NCBI RefSeq assembly: GCF_000025185.1
Contig: NC_013720.1
Span: forward strand, 4,526,001-4,590,000
Source of the DNA: Pirellula staleyi DSM 6068
GTDB taxonomy: Bacteria > Planctomycetota > Planctomycetia > Pirellulales > Pirellulaceae
Length of the DNA: 64,000 nt
Direction: 5' to 3'
In this document: positions 37,823 through 45,847 of the stretch, one piece after another
Numbering within the stretch: position 1 is the first letter of the stretch
How the letters are laid out: every line of letters starts with the position of its first letter
Notes under the pieces: model-generated
Told to the model about the DNA's origin: nothing
Databases searched by the model: none
Seen by the model: the letters and a program-made list of their open reading frames with translations, nothing else
Position numbers and translations under genes: made by a program

Positions 37823-38974
37823 CTACTGATAGAGACGCTCTTCGCGAGGAAGATCGTCCACTTTCCAAGCACTCGGCCAAATGCGAATGATGCGTGTGGG
37901 ACGAAATCCTTCGAGCAACAGCCCCGCTTTGAATTTAACACGGACACCACTTTGCCCCTCAGCAGTCGGCTCTGTACGGTCAATCGCAACAAGTGGACCC
38001 GATTTCCGATCGTTGATCTGATCCCAGGTACGGAGGTTCTCCTCCGCCACAGCAGCAGTCACACTATCGGTTGGCTGAAATGCTTCGAGCAGTTTAGGAT
38101 CGAATCCAGCGAACAGATGGACCGTCACGATGCTGTTGGCGTTATCCACTTCTTCGATCATGCCAGGGAGTCCATGATCCTTCTGATACTGCCGATGAAA
38201 CTCCAGCTGATGAGCTGTCGCGATCTCGCAGGCCGTGGAATCGAGCCAAAGGTCTTTAATGCGACCCGGGCCTTTGAGCGTGCACTGCGTCAGGTTCACC
38301 ACGATCGTTTGACCAGCCGCTAGATCGCTCGTCGCTGCGATCCCTTTTTCTTTCCAGACACGCGAGCTTGGGAGAATCTGTAGCAAAGTAGGTTTGGGGT
38401 CGGCTGTTCCAGCGGTATGACCGAGGAGCGATAGCACTCCAATCGCCAGATCGACTGACTCCACCTTCCAACTACGCGAGATCCGCTTAGCGTAGCTGAA
38501 GTCATCTTCCAGACGTAAGCAGCGATTGAACGGTGCCTCCATGCTGACGCGCTGCGGATTCGCTTCTGGCTTCGCTTTCGGATCGCGAGGAGCTGGATCT
38601 TCGAGATAAAAATAGCCATGCAAGTGCGTTCCCAGGGGAATATCACGCAGTTCCGCAGGTGCGCCGTGATAGCTGAGTGAGCCAAAAGGCAGCATCGTGA
38701 AGCGGTGCGGCAGGTCCCAGTCGCCGCGACGCTGAGCATCCGTTCGATCGGGGCGTAAGACACCGGTCCGGTTCACATGATCGACGGCAATCAGTTCACC
38801 ACCGATATAATGGGCCGATCGAAGCGGTGGGAACTCGCCAGATTTCAGCTGATACCACGCGAGAGAAGCATCTCCGCCATCGGTTCGAAACGACGGAGCC
38901 GATTCCTGACCGATCGCCGCACGCGAGCCGCAAACCATCATGCTCGCCAGTACGATCCACAGCACGCTTCGCAT
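37823..38974 (-). CDS. Secreted protein of unknown function
   Basis: This 383-residue protein begins with a signal peptide ('SVLWIVLASMMVCGSRAAIG'). I do not recognise a domain. Visible features are a region similar to small beta-barrel segments ('GTHLHGYFYLEDP', 'LAAGQTIVVNLTQCTLKG'), alternating strands and helices, two tryptophan-rich patches, and a C-terminal 'VRVKFKAGLLLEGFRPTRI'. It is the last gene of a minus-strand run, 55 bases after DUF1552. Similar proteins appear to occur beside such modules in planctomycetes, but that is from general familiarity and not checked. A structural or accessory extracytoplasmic role is only inferred from context. Confidence 0.7.
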   Translation of the reverse strand: MRSVLWIVLASMMVCGSRAAIGQESAPSFRTDGGDASLAWYQLKSGEFPPLRSAHYIGGELIAVDHVNRTGVLRPDRTDAQRRGDWDLPHRFTMLPFGSLSYHGAPAELRDIPLGTHLHGYFYLEDPAPRDPKAKPEANPQRVSMEAPFNRCLRLEDDFSYAKRISRSWKVESVDLAIGVLSLLGHTAGTADPKPTLLQILPSSRVWKEKGIAATSDLAAGQTIVVNLTQCTLKGPGRIKDLWLDSTACEIATAHQLEFHRQYQKDHGLPGMIEEVDNANSIVTVHLFAGFDPKLLEAFQPTDSVTAAVAEENLRTWDQINDRKSGPLVAIDRTEPTAEGQSGVRVKFKAGLLLEGFRPTRIIRIWPSAWKVDDLPREERLYQ

Positions 38975-39029
38975 AGAGCACTCGCCTCGTCTAACTTTCG
39001 GCTAATCTGCACGCGCCCGACAAAAGGTC

Positions 39030-40406
39030 TTAAGTCAGTTCCGAGATCGGCCCGAGGCTATCGGCGAACTTCTCGACATTGACATCCATTTTATTCATCA
39101 TCGTCAGGAGCAAGTTGGTCAATCGCGCATTGGGCTCGATCGGCTTGTGGCAGATGGAGTAGTGCCCCGCTGCGTTTGTCACGTCGTACGCATTGATCTT
39201 CGGCAAGTTGTAGTCGATGTGCTGACCATGCTTCAGCCCGAGCGATTTGCCACCTGCCAAAATCGTTGGCAGGTTGGCATTCCCGTGGCTATGGCCGTAG
39301 CTCATGCCGCTGCCAAACAGCACCATCGTCCGATCGAGCAGCGACTCGTCGCCATCTTGAATCGCCTCGAGTGAATCAAGGAAATAAGCGAACTGCTGAG
39401 CGATGAACGCATCGCTGCGGCTCAGCCTCGCCATTTGTTCGGGATCGCCATTATGGTGCGACAATTCGTGGCGAGTTTGTGGTATCCCAATCTCGGGGAT
39501 CGCAAGCCCGTTGCTTTCGCTACCACTCATGTACGTGACCACACGTGTCATGTCGGTTCGCAGTGCCAACGTAATCAGATCGTACATCGTGCGGTAGTAA
39601 TCGCCCGCTTCGGTTTTTGACACATTGCGTGTCAAATTTGCGGTCGTGGGGGGATCGATTGTCGGCTTGGGAACTTGCAGCCAAGCATCGAGACGTTCGG
39701 TTCGAATCTCGACTTCACGAACACTCGACAGATACTCGTCGAGCTTGGTGCGATCTTCGCTACCGACGCTCCGTTTCAGGTTCCCGGCATCTTCGAGGAC
39801 GGTATCGAGCACACTCGCGCGACGATTGAGTCGACGCCGCTGCAAATCCACACCTCCCGCCTCGACACCAAACAAACGATTGAAGACAGTCTTGGGATTA
39901 TCTTCCGCAGGGAGTGGAACGCCATCTCGCGACCAACCCAGTGTTGTTGGCCCGCGCGAGATCGAAAGCTCCAGCGAACCAAATCGTGTGTGGGGAGCGG
40001 TGATTTCTGCCATCATCTGATCGCACGAAATCGTGTTCCGAAACGCGCCTCCCTCTTGGCTCACTTTGGCGGCTGTGAGCCAAATCTTGCCACACTCATG
40101 GGCCTGACCAAGACCATTCGGATGATAAAGTCCGCTGATCGGCGTGATGTTGGCGCGATGTTTTTCGAGCGATTGCAGCGGTTCGCTCAGTTCGTAGTCG
40201 CGTCCCGCCTTCTTAATCTGCCACGTAAGGACATTCACCCCGTTGGGAATGTAGATGAAGACACTCCGCTTCGGACGGCTCTCAGCTGACTGGGTGGCAA
40301 AAAGGGGCTTCATGCAGTTGAGCAGAGGCAAGGCGATCGTCGCGCCAGCTCCTCGCAGCAGATGACGCCGGTTAATCAACCAGTTTTGCGACAACACATG
40401 GGCCAT
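39030..40406 (-). CDS. DUF1552 protein, Tat-exported
   Basis: The 458-residue protein has a twin-arginine signal (NRRHLLRG, then '[12 protein letters not shown]'). DUF1552 motifs are '[13 protein letters not shown]', '[11 protein letters not shown]', '[21 protein letters not shown]', '[15 protein letters not shown]', '[15 protein letters not shown]', '[15 protein letters not shown]' and '[13 protein letters not shown]'. It follows the DUF1592-type gene by 41 bases. Both this pair and the one at 44484-48544 are in the same orientation with an LRR gene between them, so they look like a duplicated module. Catalytic function is unknown. Confidence 0.9.
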   Translation of the reverse strand: MAHVLSQNWLINRRHLLRGAGATIALPLLNCMKPLFATQSAESRPKRSVFIYIPNGVNVLTWQIKKAGRDYELSEPLQSLEKHRANITPISGLYHPNGLGQAHECGKIWLTAAKVSQEGGAFRNTISCDQMMAEITAPHTRFGSLELSISRGPTTLGWSRDGVPLPAEDNPKTVFNRLFGVEAGGVDLQRRRLNRRASVLDTVLEDAGNLKRSVGSEDRTKLDEYLSSVREVEIRTERLDAWLQVPKPTIDPPTTANLTRNVSKTEAGDYYRTMYDLITLALRTDMTRVVTYMSGSESNGLAIPEIGIPQTRHELSHHNGDPEQMARLSRSDAFIAQQFAYFLDSLEAIQDGDESLLDRTMVLFGSGMSYGHSHGNANLPTILAGGKSLGLKHGQHIDYNLPKINAYDVTNAAGHYSICHKPIEPNARLTNLLLTMMNKMDVNVEKFADSLGPISELT

Positions 40407-40447
40407 CGTGAAATCCTTTCCGAAGGTTTCGTAGCTCTCGCCTGCGA

Positions 40448-42892
40448 TCAGCGTTTTTGAAATAGATCGGAGAGCACCAGATTTTGAATCACCGTTTGCA
40501 GCTTATAGTCGTCGGTTTTACTCGCCTCGGCCACCTTTTCGATCGATTCGTGATCGGCCAGTGTCATGACCCGGCGCGTGGCAAAAATGGACATCTTTTC
40601 GATGAACGTTTTGCTAAATGTATCGAGATCACTCACCAGCAGCTGCTTAAAATCTGCAGCATTAGAAAACTTGCGACCGTCGGGCAATTCACCGCTGGCA
40701 TCGACCAGTGGCATCTCTCCCTGGCCATCGCTCACCACTTCGTGGGTGCGATAGCGGCCAATGGCGTCGTAGTGATCAAAGGCAAAACCGAGCGGATCGA
40801 TCCGCCGATGACACGATGCACAACTGGCATCGCTTTTGTGAGCATCCAGCTTCATCCGCAAAGTGGCTTTAGGTTCGGTCGATGGGGTCGGTTCAATCGG
40901 TTTTACATTGGCAGGGGGAGGAGGGGGCGATTTGCCCAAAATAGATTCGAGGACCCACTTCCCACGATGCACCGGACGATGACGGGTGCCGTCGGACGTG
41001 AGACTCAGAATCGCAGCCTGAGTCAGCAAGCCACCTCGATGCTGATCTTGATTGAGCGCAACACGAACAAAGCGATCCTCGGTCGGAACAGGCATTCCAT
41101 AGTGATGCGCTAATCGTGGATTGATCATCGTCCAGTCCGACACCAGGAACTCGCGGAGCGAGAGATTCTGCTCCAGCACTTCCCGGAAGAAGGAGGTGGT
41201 CTCCCCTAGCATGCTCTGCTCGAGATGCTGATCGTAATCGGGATAGAGTGTCTTGTCGGGAGGAAACATCCCCACCATCTGCAGCTGCAGCCAGTCGCGC
41301 GGGAACTGCTCGCTGAAACGGACTCCCTTGGGATCGGCCAGCATGCGACGGACTTGCCTGGAAAGCTCGGCTGGCTCATGTAATTTTCCGGCACTCGCAA
41401 GTGCCAGTAGCTCCTCGTCGGGCATCGTGCTCCAGAGGAAGTAGGACAACCGCGAAGCAAGTTCGAAATCGCTCAGCTGCAGTTCATTCGACGCGGCATT
41501 TCCCTCGACGAGGTAAATGAAATTCTTCGAGCAGAGAATCGCCAGTAGCGACGTTTTGAAGGCGGGGAGAAACTTCTCGCCACTCGTGATCTCACTCTGA
41601 AAAATCTTGAGATAGCGCTCGACCTCTTCTTCAGTTGCTGGACGACGGAACGCGCGTGTCGCAAACTTAGCAAGTGAACTGCGGACCTGTTCCAAATCGC
41701 CACTATCGGACGGCAGATACTCGCGCTCGGCGTAGGTTGCTTCGGCACCACCGAGGGGCCCCGACCACTCAATCCAGTCGATGATCAGGAAAGGCCAAAG
41801 AGGCTCCCCTTGTTCATCGGTCAACTTGATCTGCCAAGGACGCCTCCCCTCTTTGATGCTGAAAAATGGAATGCGCGGGTCCGAGCGTCCCGAGCGCGGC
41901 AAGTTCGAGGGCCCCGGAACGTCGTTGGTCACTCGCAAATTCACATGACCGGCGGGCAGGTGTGTGGTGAATTCCACAATGATCGGTTTGTCTTCAGGAG
42001 CAATGACATCGGTTTCGAACAGCATTCGATCGAGGTCGGTGGCATAGACCGTGAGATGTGGCGCGCGGCCATTTTTGGGCTGTAGCCCGCTCAGCTGAAT
42101 GCGCACTTTGTAATCGCCCGACGCTGGTAGCGCTTGCCCTGGTCCCGGACGTCCCCCCGAGAGATCATGTCCGGGCCACATGTCGACCCGCACCTTGTCA
42201 GCAAGTCCTGCGGCTGCCAGCTCCTCGCGATTGCCACCTCCACGCAGGTCGAGGGCATCTTTCTTTTTGACAAACGGCTCAGGACGTTTCTCTGGAAAGG
42301 CTTCGTTCAGCACCGACTCGGCAGCGCCGAAATATTTTTCAATATGCGAAGGAGAGAGGGAGAGGATCGAACCGACTCGCTCAAAGCCATTCCAGATTTC
42401 ATCTTCCGCCAGTCCAGTGGGATCGGTCGCGTCAAAGCCAACTCCCAAGAGATCGCGAATCGTGTTGGCATATTCGACGCGTGTGAGTCGATTGAATGTC
42501 ACCCGTTCTCGCTTGGCAAGACGCGCAGTTTCACCTTCTTTCAGCTTCGACGAAATCCACTCCACCATTGCTGCCGCTTCTTCAGCCTTGGGTTGCGGTT
42601 CCTCTTCCGGAGGCATCTGCGCCGAGCTAATCCGCTCAAGCACCTCAGCCCATTTCATCCCAGAAGGACCATGGGCTACATCGCGCGAAAGCAGATCAAG
42701 TCGAAACTCACCTTCGTGAAGATCGGCGTTATGACAGCGGTCGCAGTGCTGCTTTAAGAAGGGTCCCAAGTGACGCTGAAACTCGGCTTCAGCAGTCGCG
42801 ACGACTGGCGACTCACCCCACGTTGCGCTGGTGACCAGCAGCAGCGCGAGAGACAAGAGGTTTCTCGCGTAATAAGTTCGGCCGATCGGCAT
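40448..42892 (-). CDS. DUF1587/DUF1592/DUF1588/DUF1585 protein
   Basis: From ATG 42892 the product is 814 residues with signal peptide '[16 protein letters not shown]'; the open frame continues 39 codons upstream without a signal. The N-terminal cytochrome-like domain has CDRCH (Cys50-His54) and '[11 protein letters not shown]'. DUF1587 shows '[19 protein letters not shown]'. A central jelly-roll-like region ('[16 protein letters not shown]', '[10 protein letters not shown]') is followed by DUF1595/1592 ('[17 protein letters not shown]', '[14 protein letters not shown]'). DUF1588 carries [10 protein letters not shown] (Cys691-His695), and DUF1585 closes the protein. It is the first member of a module with DUF1552. 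A 232-base gap to the LRR gene may hold a separate promoter. Confidence 0.9.
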   Translation of the reverse strand: MPIGRTYYARNLLSLALLLVTSATWGESPVVATAEAEFQRHLGPFLKQHCDRCHNADLHEGEFRLDLLSRDVAHGPSGMKWAEVLERISSAQMPPEEEPQPKAEEAAAMVEWISSKLKEGETARLAKRERVTFNRLTRVEYANTIRDLLGVGFDATDPTGLAEDEIWNGFERVGSILSLSPSHIEKYFGAAESVLNEAFPEKRPEPFVKKKDALDLRGGGNREELAAAGLADKVRVDMWPGHDLSGGRPGPGQALPASGDYKVRIQLSGLQPKNGRAPHLTVYATDLDRMLFETDVIAPEDKPIIVEFTTHLPAGHVNLRVTNDVPGPSNLPRSGRSDPRIPFFSIKEGRRPWQIKLTDEQGEPLWPFLIIDWIEWSGPLGGAEATYAEREYLPSDSGDLEQVRSSLAKFATRAFRRPATEEEVERYLKIFQSEITSGEKFLPAFKTSLLAILCSKNFIYLVEGNAASNELQLSDFELASRLSYFLWSTMPDEELLALASAGKLHEPAELSRQVRRMLADPKGVRFSEQFPRDWLQLQMVGMFPPDKTLYPDYDQHLEQSMLGETTSFFREVLEQNLSLREFLVSDWTMINPRLAHHYGMPVPTEDRFVRVALNQDQHRGGLLTQAAILSLTSDGTRHRPVHRGKWVLESILGKSPPPPPANVKPIEPTPSTEPKATLRMKLDAHKSDASCASCHRRIDPLGFAFDHYDAIGRYRTHEVVSDGQGEMPLVDASGELPDGRKFSNAADFKQLLVSDLDTFSKTFIEKMSIFATRRVMTLADHESIEKVAEASKTDDYKLQTVIQNLVLSDLFQKR

Positions 42893-43124
42893 GGTAGGTA
42901 CCGAAGGTGTAGGTGGGACGAAACGAAGCGGCTGCTTGAGTCGTCCGGCCAACTCATCTACCACTTCAGGCGGGTGGTGAATCGTACCATCCACCAGAGT
43001 CCCAAGCAAACCTCAAAACGAGCGCTGCGGCCTCTTAATTCACACCCCAACCAAGCAATGGCCAATAGACACCCGTTAAGAGCGATCCGGCTCACGAGTT
43101 GCTTGGCCAGCCGCTGTCGTGTTG

Positions 43125-44435
43125 TTACTTAAAGACGACTGTCTCGGGCATCGCAGCTTTCATTTTGTCGACAGACTCCCAGCTGATGCCTGTTTCGCGA
43201 ATCGTGATGTGCTTGAGATGCGTCATTTTCACGATCTCGGCGAGCGACGCATCGGTCACTTGCTTGAGCCCTCGAAGCCCGAGCTGACGCACATGCGTCA
43301 TTCGCTGCAGCACGCCACTCTCGATCCCTTGGTTATCGATCTGCCGGCAATAGCTCAGGTTCAAAGTTTCGAGCGTACGAAGCTGCGCGAGTTCACCGAG
43401 TGTCGCGTTAGAAATGTTATTGAACTCCAGGCCAATCTGCTTCAGCTGAAACGGCACTAAGTGCCGCAATCCTGGGCCATCGATCTCATTGCGTTTGAGC
43501 CCCAAGATGGTGAGCTTCGCAGGGAGCTTGAGATGCGCCAGGTCGTCGTCGGTCAGATTGCACTCCTCGAGATCGAGTTGCTCGAGCGATTCCAGACTCG
43601 CGAGGGCAGCGAGTGCATCGCTCGATAGTTTGGCATGCAGGAGCATTAACTTCTTCAGCGACTCCCACTCGCCAAGTGCGCGAATCTCATCGGCCGTGAT
43701 TTCGCGATAGCCGAGTGTGAGGTTGCTCACACGCTTGCATGCGGCCAGATGCTGAACCGCTTCGCTGGTCATTGTGGTTGAGAGAGCAATCGAGCCGAGT
43801 TTGGGCCACGACTGCAGGATGGCAAGATCCGAGGGGGCGAGCTGTGCGTCGATCAGCTGCAGCGATTCGATGGTCGCAATGTTCCGGAGCGGTTCAAGTC
43901 CCTGGACTGTGATCTTCGGACGATCGGAGCGCTGTTTCAGGAAGGGATACGACCACTGCGGCGCTCCGTACATCGACTTTTCATAGCGACTGACGGGCGC
44001 GACTGAGAACGACCGGAGCTTGGAAAACTTACGAAGAACTTGCAAACCCTCGTTGGTGATGTTGGTCTCATAGATGCTTAGGAACTGCAGATCGGAGAGT
44101 GCTACGCTTCTCGCAAAAACTTCATCGCTGACTCCTTCGCCCCAAAGTCCCAGATGAGCCAGTTGAGGCGGTTTCTCTCCATTCCATCGAAAAAACGAGA
44201 GCGACCCTTTTCGTCCCGGCACAATCCCCGCTCGCTGTAGTTCCTCCAGCGCATCGAGCATCTCGGGCGATGAAACCCACTCGGGATTGATCCCAAACGA
44301 GCCGGGCGCTTTAGTCGCTGGTTTTGCCTGGGCCCAAAGCAGCGACGCATTGGTCAGCATCCCGAGCGCAAGTAGCGTGGCGGCAATGACCAGTCGATAG
44401 ATTTGAATCAGACGGCACGAACGAGAGACGGCCAT
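43125..44435 (-). CDS. Secreted leucine-rich repeat protein
   Basis: The 436-residue product has a signal peptide ('LVIAATLLALGMLTNASLLWAQA'). From about residue 85 to the end it consists of leucine-rich repeats of the 'L..L.L....ITD.GL..L' type, for example 'LQFLSIYETNITNEGLQVL', 'LEQLDLEECNLTDDDLAHL' and 'LETLNLSYCRQIDNQGI'. LRR proteins of this kind are numerous in planctomycetes and usually mediate protein binding outside the cytoplasm. It lies 48 bases after one DUF1552 gene and before the next DUF1592-type gene on the same strand, so it may be part of the ECF-headed transcription unit. No enzymatic motif is seen. Confidence 0.85.
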   Translation of the reverse strand: MAVSRSCRLIQIYRLVIAATLLALGMLTNASLLWAQAKPATKAPGSFGINPEWVSSPEMLDALEELQRAGIVPGRKGSLSFFRWNGEKPPQLAHLGLWGEGVSDEVFARSVALSDLQFLSIYETNITNEGLQVLRKFSKLRSFSVAPVSRYEKSMYGAPQWSYPFLKQRSDRPKITVQGLEPLRNIATIESLQLIDAQLAPSDLAILQSWPKLGSIALSTTMTSEAVQHLAACKRVSNLTLGYREITADEIRALGEWESLKKLMLLHAKLSSDALAALASLESLEQLDLEECNLTDDDLAHLKLPAKLTILGLKRNEIDGPGLRHLVPFQLKQIGLEFNNISNATLGELAQLRTLETLNLSYCRQIDNQGIESGVLQRMTHVRQLGLRGLKQVTDASLAEIVKMTHLKHITIRETGISWESVDKMKAAMPETVVFK

Positions 44436-44483
44436 AGATTTTCCGATGCCAGTGGTTGCTTGGATTCTGCAGAGTTCGAAGCG

Positions 44484-45782
44484 TTATGCCACCAGATCGC
44501 TCAGCGTACCGGTACTATCGCCATGTCGCTCCGCTGCGACGCCGAGCCCTTGAAGCATCGTCAGCCAGGCGTTGCACAGGGGCGTTCCTTTCGGTACGAC
44601 GAGGTTGTGGCCGAGTTTGAGATTCGCCCCGCCACCGGTGATGATTGTGGGACAATTGTCGAGCGAGTGACCGGTGCGGATGTTACTGCCGTAGGCGAGC
44701 GCGACATGATCGAACAGCCGCGAACCATCGACTTCCTTGGTCTCCTTCAGCTTGTCGATCAGTCCTGCAAGGAGTTCACTTTGCGCCAGATCGCGACGCT
44801 GTGAAGCGTCGAGTTTTTCACCAAGCACGCTATGGTAGTGGCTCATGTCGTGCGGATGGACATTGATCTCGAGGCTCAGCAGCAGCGTGCTGACTGGCTG
44901 GCGATAGGTGATCACGCGCGTGCTATCGGTTTGCAGCGCTGCAACAATCAGGTCGTACATCAGTTTGATTTCTTCGCGCCCAGTCATTCCCGGCGGTGGC
45001 TCTTGCATCGGGGCTGGCGGTTGCTCGACACCAATCCACTGCTCTTCTTTGCTTAGTCGCGTCTCGATATCCCGAATCCCTTCGAGGTATTCATCGAGTT
45101 TCGAGGCATCTTGTCGATTGAGTCCACGCTTCACATCGCTGGCATTTTCGAGCACCGTATCGAGCAAGCTCCTTTTCTCGGAGAGCATCAACTTCTGCTG
45201 CTCGATCGGAGTCGTATCCTTCGAGAAAAGACGGTGATACGCCTCGACCGGACTATTCTGACCACCCATCGGTTTTCCACGGACATCCCACGCCAGCGAC
45301 AAACCGGGACCATGTCCCGATCCACCAGCGCTGTCACTGCCGCAGAACTGCAGTGAGGCAAAACGTGTTTGCTGACCGAGTGTCGCAGCAGCTACTTGAT
45401 CGACCGAGATGCTGTTGTGAAAACTCTGCCCAACCTGCGCGTAGCGATTGGCCCCGGTGAGCCACATCGTGCTCCCCCAGTGACCTTCGTTGGAATACTT
45501 ATTCCATAGTCCCTGCACGACCGTAAAATCTGACTTGTGCCGCGCGAGTGGCTTGAGCCCTTGCGGAAGCTCGTAGTCGGTGCCGGGCGTATTGATATCG
45601 GGATACCAGGTCGCTTCGGTCACCCCCCAGCCAAAGCCGAGAAACGCCAGACGCTTGGGGGGCCTCTTTGGCTCAGCGCTCGATGCTGTACGCTGAAAAC
45701 CCAGCGATTCGAGCGCCGGGAGTGCAATCAAGGCGGTGCTGGACCTGAGAAAGTGACGTCGATTGCGAGAGGTGGCCATCAC
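44484..45782 (-). CDS. DUF1552 protein, Tat-exported
   Basis: The 432-residue protein begins with a twin-arginine signal (NRRHFLRS, then 'STALIALPALESLG'). Motifs are 'LAFLGFGWGVTEATWYP', 'DFTVVQGLWNKYSNEGHWG', 'SVDQVAAATLGQQTRFASLQF', 'SLLDTVLENASDVKR', 'KLDEYLEGIRDIETRL', 'FDHVALAYGSNIRTGHS' and 'CPTIITGGGANLKLGHN'. It starts 65 bases after its DUF1592-type partner. Compared with the 27580 copy, the His-containing motif reads HSLDN in place of HDNDQ, so the putative metal site is variable. It is part of the unit that starts with the ECF sigma factor. Confidence 0.9.
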   Translation of the reverse strand: MMATSRNRRHFLRSSTALIALPALESLGFQRTASSAEPKRPPKRLAFLGFGWGVTEATWYPDINTPGTDYELPQGLKPLARHKSDFTVVQGLWNKYSNEGHWGSTMWLTGANRYAQVGQSFHNSISVDQVAAATLGQQTRFASLQFCGSDSAGGSGHGPGLSLAWDVRGKPMGGQNSPVEAYHRLFSKDTTPIEQQKLMLSEKRSLLDTVLENASDVKRGLNRQDASKLDEYLEGIRDIETRLSKEEQWIGVEQPPAPMQEPPPGMTGREEIKLMYDLIVAALQTDSTRVITYRQPVSTLLLSLEINVHPHDMSHYHSVLGEKLDASQRRDLAQSELLAGLIDKLKETKEVDGSRLFDHVALAYGSNIRTGHSLDNCPTIITGGGANLKLGHNLVVPKGTPLCNAWLTMLQGLGVAAERHGDSTGTLSDLVA

Positions 45783-45847
45783 AAAGTTCCTACTAATTTG
45801 CTAACGAAAGATGCACTTCAACGTCGCCTTCACCCAAACCGAATAAG

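Noticed and set aside
42893-43009. N-terminal extension of the DUF1592-type protein to 43009
   Set aside because: The 39 added residues are not signal-like and would bury a clear signal peptide starting at 42892.
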